Shown: piece by piece, positions 27,352 to 36,850 of the stretch | How positions within the stretch are numbered: the stretch's first letter is position 1 | Layout of the letters: every line of letters starts with the position of its first letter | NCBI RefSeq assembly: GCF_025398335.1 | Contig: NZ_JAODOO010000012.1 | Span: 62,001 to 126,000 of the forward strand | Length of the DNA: 64,000 bases | Direction of reading: 5' to 3' | DNA from: Clostridium sp. CX1 | Lineage (GTDB): Bacteria; Bacillota; Clostridia; Clostridiales; Clostridiaceae | Notes under the pieces: generated by a model | Told to the model about the DNA's origin: nothing | Seen by the model: the letters and a program-made list of their open reading frames with translations, nothing else | The model's database searches: none | Position numbers and translations under genes: made by a program

Positions 27352-28263
27352 TTAACTAAAACATTTTAATATTTTTTCTTTCTCTAAATTACTGCCAATA
27401 ACAGCTACCTTTGTTTCTTTGCATTCTTCTGTATATTCCCAGTGGTAATGATGTGGAGTAAAATCAAAATAAACAAATTGCCTTGTATTAAGTTCTAGAA
27501 TTCCCTTAGCTCTTAAAACAAAGCCATATTCCTTGTCCTTTAGAGAAACTAGCATGTTATCAAGCTCTTCCTCGGAAAAAACCTTAGGACTAGCAAGGGA
27601 TAAAGTACCAAATACTTTATTAGCAGGCACTGATAAAGCTTTTCCCTCTAAATTAGTTTCACAGCTCTTGATTGTATTTAATATTTCAATTATTTGTTCT
27701 CCATTATAGGAATACCAGTTCTCTTTGAGAATAAATGCTTTCTCATTATTTAATCTTATTTTTGAAATTACTTTTTCAACTTCTTTGTCTTCTGTTTTGT
27801 CCAAATGACTTAAAAAAATAATATGAGCATTTTGAATTTGATCCAAATAAAATTCCCCAAATATCTCTAAATAATCTTCGAATGCACTGGCATCTACAAT
27901 AGTTATTAATTGATTTATTCTTATATCAAGCTGTGGATTTTCAGAAATCTTCTTGCAGGCCCTCACAACATCTGATAAATTCCCAACACCAGAGGGTTCT
28001 ATAAGTATGCGGTCTGGTCTATACTGCATAACTAACTCTTCTATACTTTTTTTAAAATCTTGTACTAAACTACAACAAATACATCCAGCATAGATTTCCC
28101 TAATAGGCAGGTTATCACTGATTAAGTCTCCATCAATTCCAATATCACCAAATTCATTTTCAATTAAAGCAGTTTTACCTTCCATACCTGGAATGATTTT
28201 TTTTAAAAAAGTGGTCTTTCCAGCTCCTAGGAATCCAGAAATGATGCTTATATCAATACTCAA
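27352..28263 (-). CDS. CobW/COG0523-type G3E GTPase (metal or cobalamin chaperone)
   Basis: 303 residues. P-loop GFLGAGKTT (10-18), ENEFGDIGID (35-44), metal-binding CxCC in AGCICCS (C61, C63, C64), IEPSGVG, and SHLDKTE as the GTPase guanine-specificity region. A CobW C-terminal domain with a Trp/His-rich end (HHYHWEY) follows. COG0523 proteins deliver zinc or cobalt, or aid cobalamin-dependent enzymes. Leading the corrinoid operon, it probably loads metal into the UroD-fold zinc sites or helps cobalamin insertion. Confidence 0.9.
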   Translation of the reverse strand: MSIDISIISGFLGAGKTTFLKKIIPGMEGKTALIENEFGDIGIDGDLISDNLPIREIYAGCICCSLVQDFKKSIEELVMQYRPDRILIEPSGVGNLSDVVRACKKISENPQLDIRINQLITIVDASAFEDYLEIFGEFYLDQIQNAHIIFLSHLDKTEDKEVEKVISKIRLNNEKAFILKENWYSYNGEQIIEILNTIKSCETNLEGKALSVPANKVFGTLSLASPKVFSEEELDNMLVSLKDKEYGFVLRAKGILELNTRQFVYFDFTPHHYHWEYTEECKETKVAVIGSNLEKEKILKCFS

Positions 28264-28302
28264 TGCAATTCTCCTTTGTAACTAAATTTTTTATTTCTAT
28301 GG

Positions 28303-28321
28303 AAAAGTACATAGTACTTTT
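28303..28321. promoter_or_regulatory. Palindrome upstream of the corrinoid operon
   Basis: AAAAGTAC (28303-28310), ATA, GTACTTTT (28314-28321): a perfect 19-base dyad about 40 bases upstream of the cobW-like start. Candidate operator. I looked for a cobalamin riboswitch in 28264-28556 and saw none. Confidence 0.5.
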
Positions 28322-28556
28322 TCATTCTATGCTTTATAATCTCCAAGTAATTTTATCATTATAAATAATGTTGGTCTAATTGATATTTCTTATCTTTTAA
28401 TTCATATCTATAAGTTTTTTTTATCCTCCATTATTTATTACCCTTATATTTTTAAAAATCTATCTGTATCTTGGATATTTTAAGTGTATAAGTCATATCA
28501 AGTTAATATAAGAAGGCTACAAACGAACATAATTCATCTGCAGCCCTTATAAGTTA

Positions 28557-29162
28557 TCAATAATATTGGTTACTCTGAGGTCGTAATGGAAAACAGAAGC
28601 TTTCTCTTTCTATAGAATTACAATTATTATGTTGAGATTTTATATTTTTGAGATTGCCTTTATAAATTATTTTACCTTTTAAATCTAGTAAACTTTGAGG
28701 TCTCACAAGATTTCTTGATATATCAAGGTCTGCAATATTGCTTTCCTTTAAAATATGATACACAAACTCTGAACATAGAAATCTAGTCTCCGAGCATTCT
28801 GCCTTATTAAATAGACTATGAATTAGCCCCTTGTAATTATATTTATAAAGATTACTATTAAAAATAAAATGATTCAGTAAATCTTTAGCCTTCTTATACT
28901 GCTGTTTTGATACCTCTACTTCCATTATTACACCGGGTAAATTTTTATGAAATTTATATAATCCTTCATCAACTTTTTCTTGTCTAAACCTTCCTACAAA
29001 AGGATTATAAGTATTCTTTCTTCCAAAACCATACATATTGTTCAGTTCTTTGTCTAAAGATATAGCTGCATGAGTATATTCATCATTCTTAACAAACTGA
29101 ATAAGCTTAGACATTACTGTGTTTGTCCTTGTAAGAACTATATATAAACAATATTTTTCCAT
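28557..29162 (-). CDS. Permuted papain-like amidase fold protein (YiiX/YebB-like)
   Basis: 201 residues, no signal peptide. The His motif YTHAAISL (about 30-37) comes before the Cys motif RFLCSEFVYHIL (about 127-138), the order expected for circularly permuted NlpC/P60 papain-like proteins. Relatives are predicted amidases or acyl-hydrolases acting on peptides or lipids; the substrate is not known. The C-terminal ~30 residues are Asn/Ser-rich and look disordered. It stands alone on the minus strand, downstream of the YjdM-like gene. Confidence 0.75.
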   Translation of the reverse strand: MEKYCLYIVLTRTNTVMSKLIQFVKNDEYTHAAISLDKELNNMYGFGRKNTYNPFVGRFRQEKVDEGLYKFHKNLPGVIMEVEVSKQQYKKAKDLLNHFIFNSNLYKYNYKGLIHSLFNKAECSETRFLCSEFVYHILKESNIADLDISRNLVRPQSLLDLKGKIIYKGNLKNIKSQHNNCNSIERESFCFPLRPQSNQYY

Positions 29163-29381
29163 CGTAAAGTACCCCCACTTGTTTGTTTGATATACCCATT
29201 ATGCAGCATAAAATTTAAAAATACTTAAAGAACATCTTAAGAAAACCTTAATTTCAATCTGTAATCTTAAATCCTACACATAAATTAACAAGTAGAGTTA
29301 CAATAATTTCTCTTTATCCTAAAATAATCATTTTATTGTTATGATAAAGTATAAATCCACACTAAATTACTGAAAAAATAT
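29163..29381. other. Intergenic region, nothing recognised
   Basis: Between the papain-like gene and the terminator at 29382. Very AT-rich; presumably holds the papain-like gene's promoter. No ORF or structure supported. Confidence 0.4.
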
Positions 29382-29414
29382 AGATCGAGCTAGGATTAAT
29401 TCCTTACTCGATCT
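29382..29414 (-). terminator. Terminator downstream of the YjdM/PhnA-like gene
   Basis: Arms AGATCGAG (29382-29389) and CTCGATCT (29407-29414) with an inner AGGA/TCCT pairing. On the minus strand it is followed by ATATTTTTTC, a usable T tract. Confidence 0.75.
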
Positions 29415-29534
29415 GTACTTATTAACTGTAGCCTTATAATAAAGGTAATCCATTACCAATCTTTTGCTACTACATTTTTTGTTTCTTTTGTTGTTGCCAA
29501 AAACTGTTTCTATTCTATTTTACTAAAAAGGAAT

Positions 29535-29876
29535 TTATACCTTTTTAACAAATTCAGATTTTAGTTTCATAGCTCCAAAACCATCAATTTTGCAATCAAT
29601 ATTGTGGTCTCCATCAACTAAGCGTATGTTTTTTACTTTTGTACCTATTTTTATCACTGATGAACTTCCTTTTACCTTTAGATCTTTTATTACTGTTACA
29701 GAATCGCCATCATTTAAGATATTTCCATTTGCATCTTTGATACTATTGTTGTCTTCATTGTCTTCTGTTTCTAATTTTAAAGCCCACTCATGAGCGCATT
29801 CTGGACAAACAAAAAGACTTCCATCCTCGTAAGTGTATTCTGAATTACATTTTGGACAATTTGGTAAACTAGACAT
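29535..29876 (-). CDS. YjdM/PhnA family zinc-ribbon protein
   Basis: About 113 residues; ATG 29876 is fixed by GGAGG nine bases upstream. The N-terminal zinc ribbon has NCPKCNSEY and VCPECAHEW. The C-terminal domain has [20 protein letters not shown] and [18 protein letters not shown], the family signature. Despite the historical name PhnA, E. coli YjdM is not a phosphonoacetate hydrolase and its function is not settled. No phosphonate genes are nearby. Confidence 0.92.
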   Translation of the reverse strand: MSSLPNCPKCNSEYTYEDGSLFVCPECAHEWALKLETEDNEDNNSIKDANGNILNDGDSVTVIKDLKVKGSSSVIKIGTKVKNIRLVDGDHNIDCKIDGFGAMKLKSEFVKKV

Positions 29877-29939
29877 AAATTCATTTCCTCCATTGCTATT
29901 GTTAATTGTCATATATAAAATTATTTTAATCCGTCACCT

Positions 29940-31103
29940 TTAAATTAAGTTATCTTTTTTTAATAGATTAAATAGTGTTGGATTAAAATTAAATTGCTTA
30001 ATTAAATCTTCAACCTCAACTAGGGCTTTCTTTCTTTTATCCTCAGATACATTACCCTTAGATGCTCTGATTAATATATTTTTAGGGGAATGTGCTATAT
30101 CTATAAATTCTAAAAGTTGAGTTTTGTAGCCTAAACACTCTAATAAATTAGCCCTGACAGCATCTGTCATAAGTGCTGCAACTCTTTCTTGCACTATTCC
30201 ATATCTTGTAAGTATAGATAGAGATTCTGCCTTCATCTGTTCATTAAACTCATGCTGGCAGCAAGGAACAGAGAAAATCATCTTACTATTCCACTTTATT
30301 GCATTATATAAAGCATAATCCGTTGCTGTATCGCAGGCATGTAATGTAATTACCATATCAACTTTGTTATTGTATTTAAATCCATTTATATCTCCAATTT
30401 CAAAGTGTAGGTTCTCATATTTATATTTTTCAGCTATCTCATTGCACTTTTTAATAACATCTTCCTTAAGATCTAATCCTATCATCTTTACATTAATCTT
30501 TTTAATTTCTACAAAATAATAGTAAACTATAAAAGTCAAGTAAGATTTGCCACAACCAAAATCTAAAATTGTAAGCTCTTTAAAATCATTTTTCTTAACT
30601 TCATCATCTATGATTTCTATAAACCTATTTATTTGCTTATATTTATCATATTTTGAGTTAACTACCTTACCTTCCTTTGTAAAAACCCCTAAATCTATAA
30701 GAGGTTCTATTATCATTCCCTCTTTTAAAATATAATTCTTTTCTTTATTATGACTTTTGTTTGCTACCTTTATATTGTCGTCTTTCTTTTTACCTAAAAA
30801 GACTTTTCCCTTTTTAGATATTTTCAAATCAAAAGTAGTTGAGGTAGACCAAGCGGAAAGTTGTTTATAATTTCCTTGTAAATATTCCGTTAGCTTCTCT
30901 TCTAATATATCTACGTCAATATTCTCGTGAAAAACTTGTTTGTCAGTGTATTTTTCTATTTGATAATATTGTTTTTCATTATTTTCTTTTAAAATAAATG
31001 TTATTTTATTGTATTGAACATCCTTATTCATCTTATTGCTAATAACTATTTTAATAATTTCTTCTTCTATTATTTCCTTAATTGCCTTTTTAAAATCATC
31101 CAT
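29940..31103 (-). CDS. Class I SAM-dependent methyltransferase (Methyltransf_32/RRNAD1-like)
   Basis: 387 residues. The N-terminal ~150 residues are of unclear type. The SAM-binding motif ILDFGCGKSYLTF (about 178-190), GLDLKEDVI, and ITLHACDTATDYAL followed by VPCCQHEF (an unusual CC pair) resemble the METTL25/RRNAD1-like Methyltransf_32 family. The substrate is probably RNA or protein, but unknown. Single gene on the minus strand, separated from feoA by a large hairpin. Confidence 0.82.
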   Translation of the reverse strand: MDDFKKAIKEIIEEEIIKIVISNKMNKDVQYNKITFILKENNEKQYYQIEKYTDKQVFHENIDVDILEEKLTEYLQGNYKQLSAWSTSTTFDLKISKKGKVFLGKKKDDNIKVANKSHNKEKNYILKEGMIIEPLIDLGVFTKEGKVVNSKYDKYKQINRFIEIIDDEVKKNDFKELTILDFGCGKSYLTFIVYYYFVEIKKINVKMIGLDLKEDVIKKCNEIAEKYKYENLHFEIGDINGFKYNNKVDMVITLHACDTATDYALYNAIKWNSKMIFSVPCCQHEFNEQMKAESLSILTRYGIVQERVAALMTDAVRANLLECLGYKTQLLEFIDIAHSPKNILIRASKGNVSEDKRKKALVEVEDLIKQFNFNPTLFNLLKKDNLI

Positions 31104-31151
31104 TCTTGTTATAGCCCTTCTTTCTTAAGCAGCATATGTAAATATTAATTT

Positions 31152-31200
31152 ATTATGAAAAAGATAGTAGTACTCCACGTACTACTATCTTTTTCATAAT
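31152..31200. repeat. Perfect 22-bp hairpin between divergent genes
   Basis: Left arm 31152-31173 and right arm 31179-31200 (ATTATGAAAAAGATAG... / ...CTATCTTTTTCATAAT) with loop TCCAC. T tracts on both sides make it look like a bidirectional terminator, yet no gene is transcribed into it from either side: the methyltransferase leads away left and feoA leads away right. Confidence 0.75.
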
Positions 31201-31210
31201 AATATTTTTC

Positions 31211-31238
31211 TTGACCTATGTCAACAGAGGTTTAACCT
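31211..31238. promoter_or_regulatory. Two small palindromes upstream of feoA
   Basis: TTGAC-CTAT-GTCAA (31211-31224) and AGGTTTAACCT (31228-31238). They are candidate metalloregulator sites for the iron transport genes. Neither is a clear Fur box; the second resembles half of a DtxR-type site. Low certainty. Confidence 0.35.
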
Positions 31239-31398
31239 AGGCTACTTATTATTTTATTTAAACTAGCACCTTTTTAGAACTATAAGCATAGATTATATTA
31301 AAGTTAGCTTAGGGTAACAAAATTAATACCATGAAACTAAATTAAGCTAGTGAAAACTTATTTTTACAATATAATTATTAGTTCAAGGAGGAAGTTTT

Positions 31399-31626
31399 AT
31401 GTTAAAGCTCAATAATGTATCTGTAGGAAATTATGTAACTGTTGAAAATTTGTTATCTACTGGAATGTTAAGAGAAAGAATGCTGGCTCTTGGTCTAACT
31501 AAGGGCGCTCAAATAGAAGTGGTAAGAAAAGGTCCATCAGGAGATCCCACAGTTTACAATATAAGAGGTGCCATGATAGCTCTGAGAAAAGAGGAAGCAT
31601 CCTTAATTTTCGTTACTCATAACTAA
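31399..31626 (+). CDS. feoA: Ferrous iron transport protein A
   Basis: 75 residues, one SH3-like FeoA domain (GNYVTVENLLSTGMLRERMLALGLTKGAQIEVVRKGPSGDPTVYNIRGAMIALRKEEASLIFV). It assists FeoB, probably by docking to its cytoplasmic side. AAGGAGG ribosome site. feoB follows after 64 bases. Confidence 0.96.
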   Translation: MLKLNNVSVGNYVTVENLLSTGMLRERMLALGLTKGAQIEVVRKGPSGDPTVYNIRGAMIALRKEEASLIFVTHN

Positions 31627-31690
31627 AGGCTCATTGAAGCAGGTTACTACCTGCTTTTAAACATCAAAAATTTTTAGGAGGTTAACAAAA

Positions 31691-33808
31691 ATGGGGCTCA
31701 CATTCCACTCTGCTAAAAGTGATGCTTTTACAGACATATTTAACATCGAGAAAAAAGAAGGGCAATACATTATTGCTCTTGCTGGCAATCCCAATACTGG
31801 CAAAAGTACTGTTTTCAATGCCCTGACTGGTCTTCACCAGCACACTGGCAATTGGCCTGGTAAAACAGTAGTAAACGCAAGAGGAGAATTTACCTATAAA
31901 GGTAAAGAAAATATATTAGTAGATTTGCCTGGAACCTATTCCCTCTTTGCATCCTCTGTAGAGGAAGAAGTAGCTAGAGATTTTATATGCTTTGGTAATT
32001 CTAATGCAGTAATAGTAGTTACCGATGCAACCTGCCTTGAAAGAAACCTCAATCTGGTATATCAAATAATGGAGCTTACTGACAACATAGTGTTATGCAT
32101 AAATCTTATAGACGAAGCAAAAAAGAAAAATATAGTTATTGATGGAGAAGGCATAGAAAAAGAATTAGGTGTTCCTGTGGTATTATGCGCAGCACGAAGT
32201 GGTGTAGGTATAAAGGAACTAAAAGAAGCAGCGTACAAGGTTACTACAGGTCAGATTAAATCAAATCCTAAAGTTGTAAAATATCCCCACTATATAGAAG
32301 AAAAGGTTAAATCCATAGAACCACTTATTGAAAAAAATATAATAGGAATTAATTCACGGTGGCTTGCTTTAAGAGTTTTAGATGGAGATTCAAGAACAAT
32401 CTCCTCTATTTTCAGCAATTTAGATAAGGATTCCTTGCAAGAAATATTAGTAGCTGCAAATTCATCTACCGAGGATAGAGATAAAATAAATATTAGAGAC
32501 GATATATCAGAACAGATTTACAGGAGAGCTGAAGAAGTAAGGGACAAATATGTAAAGGAAAATAAGGCTAAAATAAATAGAGATAAGTTAATTGATAATT
32601 ATATTACTTCAAAAGTTTTTGGTATTCCGCTGATGCTCCTGACTTTAGCTATGATATTCTGGATTACCATCACTGGAGCCAATGTGCCCTCTGCCATGAT
32701 AGCTGATCTTTTATTTAATTTAGAATCTAAACTGACTTTATTGTTTAACCACATGAATGCCCCTAGTTGGCTTCACGGTATTCTTATACTTGGACTTTAC
32801 AGAACCCTAGCCTGGGTAGTATCTGTTATGCTTCCCCCTATGGCCATATTTTTCCCACTCTTTACAATACTAGAGGATCTTGGCTACCTGCCTAGAGTAG
32901 CCTTTAATCTAGATCACTTGTTTAAAAAAGCCTGTGCCCACGGCAAGCAGTGTTTGACAATGTGCATGGGTTTTGGTTGTAATGCTGCTGGCATAATAGC
33001 CTGCAGAATAATAGAATCTCCTAGAGAAAGACTTATTGCAACATTAACCAATAACTTTGTTCCCTGTAATGGAAGATTTCCTACTCTAATAGCCATCTCA
33101 ACGGTTTTCCTCGTTGCAAAGGGAGGCAGCGGATTTAATTTTTTACCAGTACTATCAGTAACAGCACTAGTTGTTATAGGTATATCTATAACTTTACTAG
33201 TATCCTATGGCTTATCTAAGACAGTTTTAAAGGGAGTTCCTTCTACTTTTACTTTAGAGCTTCCCCCTTATAGAGTACCTCAAATAGGAAGGGTTTTATA
33301 CACTTCAATTATTGACAGGACTATGTTTGTACTGTGGAGGGCTGTAGTAGTTGCTGCCCCAGCAGGAGCCATAACCTGGGTACTTGCTAATATCTACATT
33401 GGTGACCTAAGTATTATAGGGCATACCGCAGCTTTTCTTGATCCTCTTGCCAAGGTCATCGGTCTTGATGGCTTCATATTAATGGCCTTTATACTTGGAC
33501 TTCCTGCAAACGAAATTGTACTTCCTATACTATTGATGTCTTACTTATCCACAGGGACTATGATTGAATTTGAAAGTATAGAATCCTTAAGAAAGATATT
33601 ACTAGATCATGGATGGACATATCTTACAGCACTTAACATGATGCTATTTAGCTTGCTTCACTGGCCTTGTGCTACAACACTTTTAACTATAAAAAAGGAA
33701 ACCCTTAGCTTGAAGTGGACAGCACTTTCAGCACTTATACCAACTCTAGTAGCATTTGTTGTGTGCTTTATTACAACCACAGTATTTAAAATTTTAGGTT
33801 TAGGTTAA
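31691..33808 (+). CDS. feoB: Ferrous iron transporter B
   Basis: 705 residues. N-terminal G domain with P-loop GNPNTGKST (32-40), DLPGTYSL (G3) and the guanine-specificity loop NLIDEAKKK, then a helical regulator domain, and a membrane part with about eight helices including the two Gate motifs (GFGCNAAGIIACRI and the LPANEIVLPI region). Uses nucleotide hydrolysis to import Fe2+ in anaerobes. In an operon with feoA and ends at the hairpin 33824-33873. Confidence 0.97.
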   Translation: MGLTFHSAKSDAFTDIFNIEKKEGQYIIALAGNPNTGKSTVFNALTGLHQHTGNWPGKTVVNARGEFTYKGKENILVDLPGTYSLFASSVEEEVARDFICFGNSNAVIVVTDATCLERNLNLVYQIMELTDNIVLCINLIDEAKKKNIVIDGEGIEKELGVPVVLCAARSGVGIKELKEAAYKVTTGQIKSNPKVVKYPHYIEEKVKSIEPLIEKNIIGINSRWLALRVLDGDSRTISSIFSNLDKDSLQEILVAANSSTEDRDKINIRDDISEQIYRRAEEVRDKYVKENKAKINRDKLIDNYITSKVFGIPLMLLTLAMIFWITITGANVPSAMIADLLFNLESKLTLLFNHMNAPSWLHGILILGLYRTLAWVVSVMLPPMAIFFPLFTILEDLGYLPRVAFNLDHLFKKACAHGKQCLTMCMGFGCNAAGIIACRIIESPRERLIATLTNNFVPCNGRFPTLIAISTVFLVAKGGSGFNFLPVLSVTALVVIGISITLLVSYGLSKTVLKGVPSTFTLELPPYRVPQIGRVLYTSIIDRTMFVLWRAVVVAAPAGAITWVLANIYIGDLSIIGHTAAFLDPLAKVIGLDGFILMAFILGLPANEIVLPILLMSYLSTGTMIEFESIESLRKILLDHGWTYLTALNMMLFSLLHWPCATTLLTIKKETLSLKWTALSALIPTLVAFVVCFITTTVFKILGLG

Positions 33809-33823
33809 TTTATATACAACTAA

Positions 33824-33873
33824 AAATAGACCTTTTCTATCCCTTAAAGCTAGGGAATAGAAAAGGCCTATTT
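33824..33873. terminator. Bidirectional terminator between feoB and the histidine kinase
   Basis: Arms 33824-33843 (AAATAGACC...TATCCC) and 33853-33873 (GGGAATAG...CCTATTT) pair with one bulge and few mismatches. The genes are convergent. Confidence 0.8.
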
Positions 33874-33874
33874 A

Positions 33875-36022
33875 CTATATAGCTTTTTTTTCAAAAGTAA
33901 TTGTAACCTTAAATAAGTCTCCATCGACAATTACATTTAGTTCTCCACCTTGAAGTTCTACAAAGCTTTTTGCTATAGCTAACCCTAAGCCTGAACCCTC
34001 TGCACTCCGTGATTTATCTCCTCTTACAAACCTTTCTACTATCTCATCTACATTAAAATCTATTTCATTTGCTGCCATATTTTTTAGGGTTATTTCTACC
34101 TTGTCTTCTCTTGAATCAATGTCTATATAAACTCTAGAACCCTTCATGGCATACTTAGTTATATTAATTATTAAATTTTCGAATACTCTAAAGATACGCT
34201 GGCTGTCTAGAGGCACTATTACCTTTGATTTCGGATAATTTGTTTTTACTATTAATGATGATTTTGATATTTTATCATCTAATTCAAGTAAAGTTTGTTT
34301 CATTAAGTCCACCACATCTACATCTACAATATTTAATTGTATGTTTCCACTTGTGGCTTTACTAACTTCAAATAAATCCTCTATTAACTCCTTCAATCTT
34401 TGGGATTTCCTATCCAGGGTTTCTAAATATTCCTTTCTTTTTTCCACTGAGAGAGTTTCATCTTTTAGCAAATCTACATAGGTAATAATAGATGTTAAGG
34501 GCGTCTTTAGGTCATGAGAAACATTAGTAATAAGCTCTGTCTTCATTCTCTGGCTTTTTACTTCTTCATCAACAGCTTTTTTAAAACCCTTTTGTATACT
34601 TTCCATTTCCTTCTTAAAAGCATTAAACACCCCTAAATTTTCTTCAATAGTTACATCCAAATTGCCTTCAGCTATTTTATTTGCAGCTTCAAGAAGCTTG
34701 TTATATTGATTACTAATATTATTATAATGTTTTCTTATCATTACAAATAGTATGCCAGTGTATATTATTGCCCCTATTATTCCTAAAAACCACAGACAGC
34801 TAATTAGTGATACTATAGCTAGATTTATTCCTAATAATGTTGCTATTTTCTTAGTATTCTTCTCTTTTAGATCTACATTTTTTAAATAATCATAAAACCT
34901 TTTATTAACTCTTCCAATAAATTTTAAAATTCTATACATGAAAGAGTTTATTTTTATATACTCCTTAATTCCAGTGTTTAGAATGTGCTTTGCAATAATA
35001 CTAACAGTAAATAATATTCCAAAACATAAAAACCAATAAAGAACATTTATTACATCTATACCTCTATAAATAGCAGCTTGGCTAAAACTTATTGGTAAAA
35101 TCTTAGATAAATCTCCATTTATTGTGCTTGTAATAACAAGCTCCGGTGCCTGGTATAGGAGTACAGACAGGATAGAAATTATAAGAATAATCATCTCTAC
35201 AGGTATTGCAGCAATCTTTTTAAATCCAATTAGTTCCTTTTCTATTTTATACGGAATTATAAGTGCAGCTATTAATATGCAAAGAGAAGCTATAATGATA
35301 AAAAATACCGATGCATCTTTGTAAGCATTAATTTCATTGTTCTCTTTGTATAAGGATATTGAATCCTTATATTTTAATTCTTTAGGAACAGCATAAATAT
35401 AGGTCATATTCTTAATAGGTTTCATCTCTAGACGTTCTCTACTAGTTATCTTATTATTTTTAAACTGCCATAGGATATTTGTCACATCCGCACCATAAAG
35501 CTTTTTAATTATGCTATTTCCTTGATCATCATATTCAATAACTATATAAAAACTATAGTTGTTATTAAGAGATTGAAGATTAGTACTATCATCTAATAAA
35601 GACTTTATACTACCTTTGTTTCTTTCCTCCACTAACTTACTATCTTTTTCTATAGCATAGTATTCCAGGTTCATTAGTTGTTGATCTAAATTTCTCTTAT
35701 GTTCATATATCTCTTCATTAAATCTATTTTTATAATTATCTATGTCATCATGTATATAATCATCGTACTTTTTATCGAGATTTAAAATAACATCGGAAGG
35801 TTCAATATTCTTATTTTCCTTTTTCTTAAGAGTATCAAAATATATGCTGTAATTGCTATTTACTATGTCATTTAGAAAATCTCCTCTTTCGAAAATATTA
35901 TATTCATATTTCTTGCTGTTTTCTTTTATTATAGGATATACAGAATACATTGCTAAAGAAGAGGCTATTAATACTAATAAAGTAACTATAGTTATAATGT
36001 ACTTGCCTTTACTGTTTTTCAA
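33875..36022 (-). CDS. Membrane sensor histidine kinase, partner of the adjacent response regulator
   Basis: About 715 residues. I prefer TTG 36022 (MKNSKGK...) over a TTG at 36034; GGGGCG lies upstream and the VanS-like gene later starts the same way. TM1 near residues 8-28, a large outside domain (about 30-235), then several helices to about 425, a HAMP-like linker, the dimerisation motif TNVSHDLKTPLTSIITYVDLL, and an HATPase domain with GSGLGLAIAKS. The multi-helix middle section is more elaborate than typical VanS/PhoR kinases. It overlaps the regulator gene by 14 bases. Signal unknown. Confidence 0.9.
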   Translation of the reverse strand: MKNSKGKYIITIVTLLVLIASSLAMYSVYPIIKENSKKYEYNIFERGDFLNDIVNSNYSIYFDTLKKKENKNIEPSDVILNLDKKYDDYIHDDIDNYKNRFNEEIYEHKRNLDQQLMNLEYYAIEKDSKLVEERNKGSIKSLLDDSTNLQSLNNNYSFYIVIEYDDQGNSIIKKLYGADVTNILWQFKNNKITSRERLEMKPIKNMTYIYAVPKELKYKDSISLYKENNEINAYKDASVFFIIIASLCILIAALIIPYKIEKELIGFKKIAAIPVEMIILIISILSVLLYQAPELVITSTINGDLSKILPISFSQAAIYRGIDVINVLYWFLCFGILFTVSIIAKHILNTGIKEYIKINSFMYRILKFIGRVNKRFYDYLKNVDLKEKNTKKIATLLGINLAIVSLISCLWFLGIIGAIIYTGILFVMIRKHYNNISNQYNKLLEAANKIAEGNLDVTIEENLGVFNAFKKEMESIQKGFKKAVDEEVKSQRMKTELITNVSHDLKTPLTSIITYVDLLKDETLSVEKRKEYLETLDRKSQRLKELIEDLFEVSKATSGNIQLNIVDVDVVDLMKQTLLELDDKISKSSLIVKTNYPKSKVIVPLDSQRIFRVFENLIINITKYAMKGSRVYIDIDSREDKVEITLKNMAANEIDFNVDEIVERFVRGDKSRSAEGSGLGLAIAKSFVELQGGELNVIVDGDLFKVTITFEKKAI

Positions 36023-36713
36023 TTTTATATCCAACGCCCCACACCACCTTCAAATATTTTGGATTTTTAGGATTTATCTCTATCTTTTCTCTTATGTTTC
36101 TTACATGAACCATTATTGTATCTGTGTTTATGGCATGCTCATTCCAAATCTTTTCATATATCTCTTCTGCAGGAAAAACTCTTCCTGGATTTTTCATAAG
36201 TAACGCAAGAATTTTAAACTCGCTAGGAGTAGTTTTTACCATATTTCCATCTACAGTTACCTCTTTTGTGTCTATATTAAGTTCTAAGCCTCCTATTATG
36301 TAAACATTGTCCTGCCTACCTGTTCCCTTAACCATATTTAAAAACTTAGTATATCTTCTGAGCTGGGAATTTACCCTTGCCAAAAGCTCAAGAGGTTTAA
36401 AGGGCTTTGTTACATAGTCATCTGCCCCTATATTGAGTCCCATTATTTTATCAACTTCCTCAGATTTTGCAGATAATATTATTACTGGAAAATCATAATC
36501 TTTTCTAAGCCTCATAGTAAAAGTTATACCATCCATCTTAGGCATCATTACATCTACAATTGCTAGATGTATGTCTTCTTTTTCTATTATTTCTAATCCT
36601 TCCAATCCATTATGTCCAATAAAAACTTTATATCCTTGATTTACCAAATAAGCTTCTATTGCAATGGCTATATCTACCTCATCTTCTACCACTAAAATAT
36701 TATATATATTCAT
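36009..36713 (-). CDS. OmpR/PhoB-family response regulator
   Basis: 234 residues. Receiver domain with acidic pair EDE (about 10-12), phospho-Asp in LAIVDVMMPKMDG (about Asp54), and the Lys of YVTKPFKPLELLAR. C-terminal winged helix (LLMKNPGRVFPAEEIYEKIWNEHAINTDTIMVHVRNIREKIE...YLKVVWGVGYK). First gene of the two-component operon. An 11-bp-phased direct repeat upstream (36851-36869) is a candidate binding site. Confidence 0.94.
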   Translation of the reverse strand: MNIYNILVVEDEVDIAIAIEAYLVNQGYKVFIGHNGLEGLEIIEKEDIHLAIVDVMMPKMDGITFTMRLRKDYDFPVIILSAKSEEVDKIMGLNIGADDYVTKPFKPLELLARVNSQLRRYTKFLNMVKGTGRQDNVYIIGGLELNIDTKEVTVDGNMVKTTPSEFKILALLMKNPGRVFPAEEIYEKIWNEHAINTDTIMVHVRNIREKIEINPKNPKYLKVVWGVGYKIEKQ

Positions 36714-36850
36714 TTCTTCCCATCCCTCTTTCTATGAAATCATTCTAAATTATATAATATCATAGTTACTTCACTCTATAGTCTTTTTACCCTTCCCTTA
36801 TTTCTCTACCTTTATGATACACCTAGTTTTTAAAGATAACCTTGTGATAA

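Noticed and set aside
28264-28556. Cobalamin riboswitch ahead of the corrinoid operon
   Set aside because: I looked for the B12-box and the GAGTCAGGAGACCTGCC-type element and found neither; only a 19-bp dyad is present.
31200-31398. Fur box upstream of feoA
   Set aside because: Two small palindromes are present but neither matches the GATAATGATAATCATTATC pattern well enough to name.
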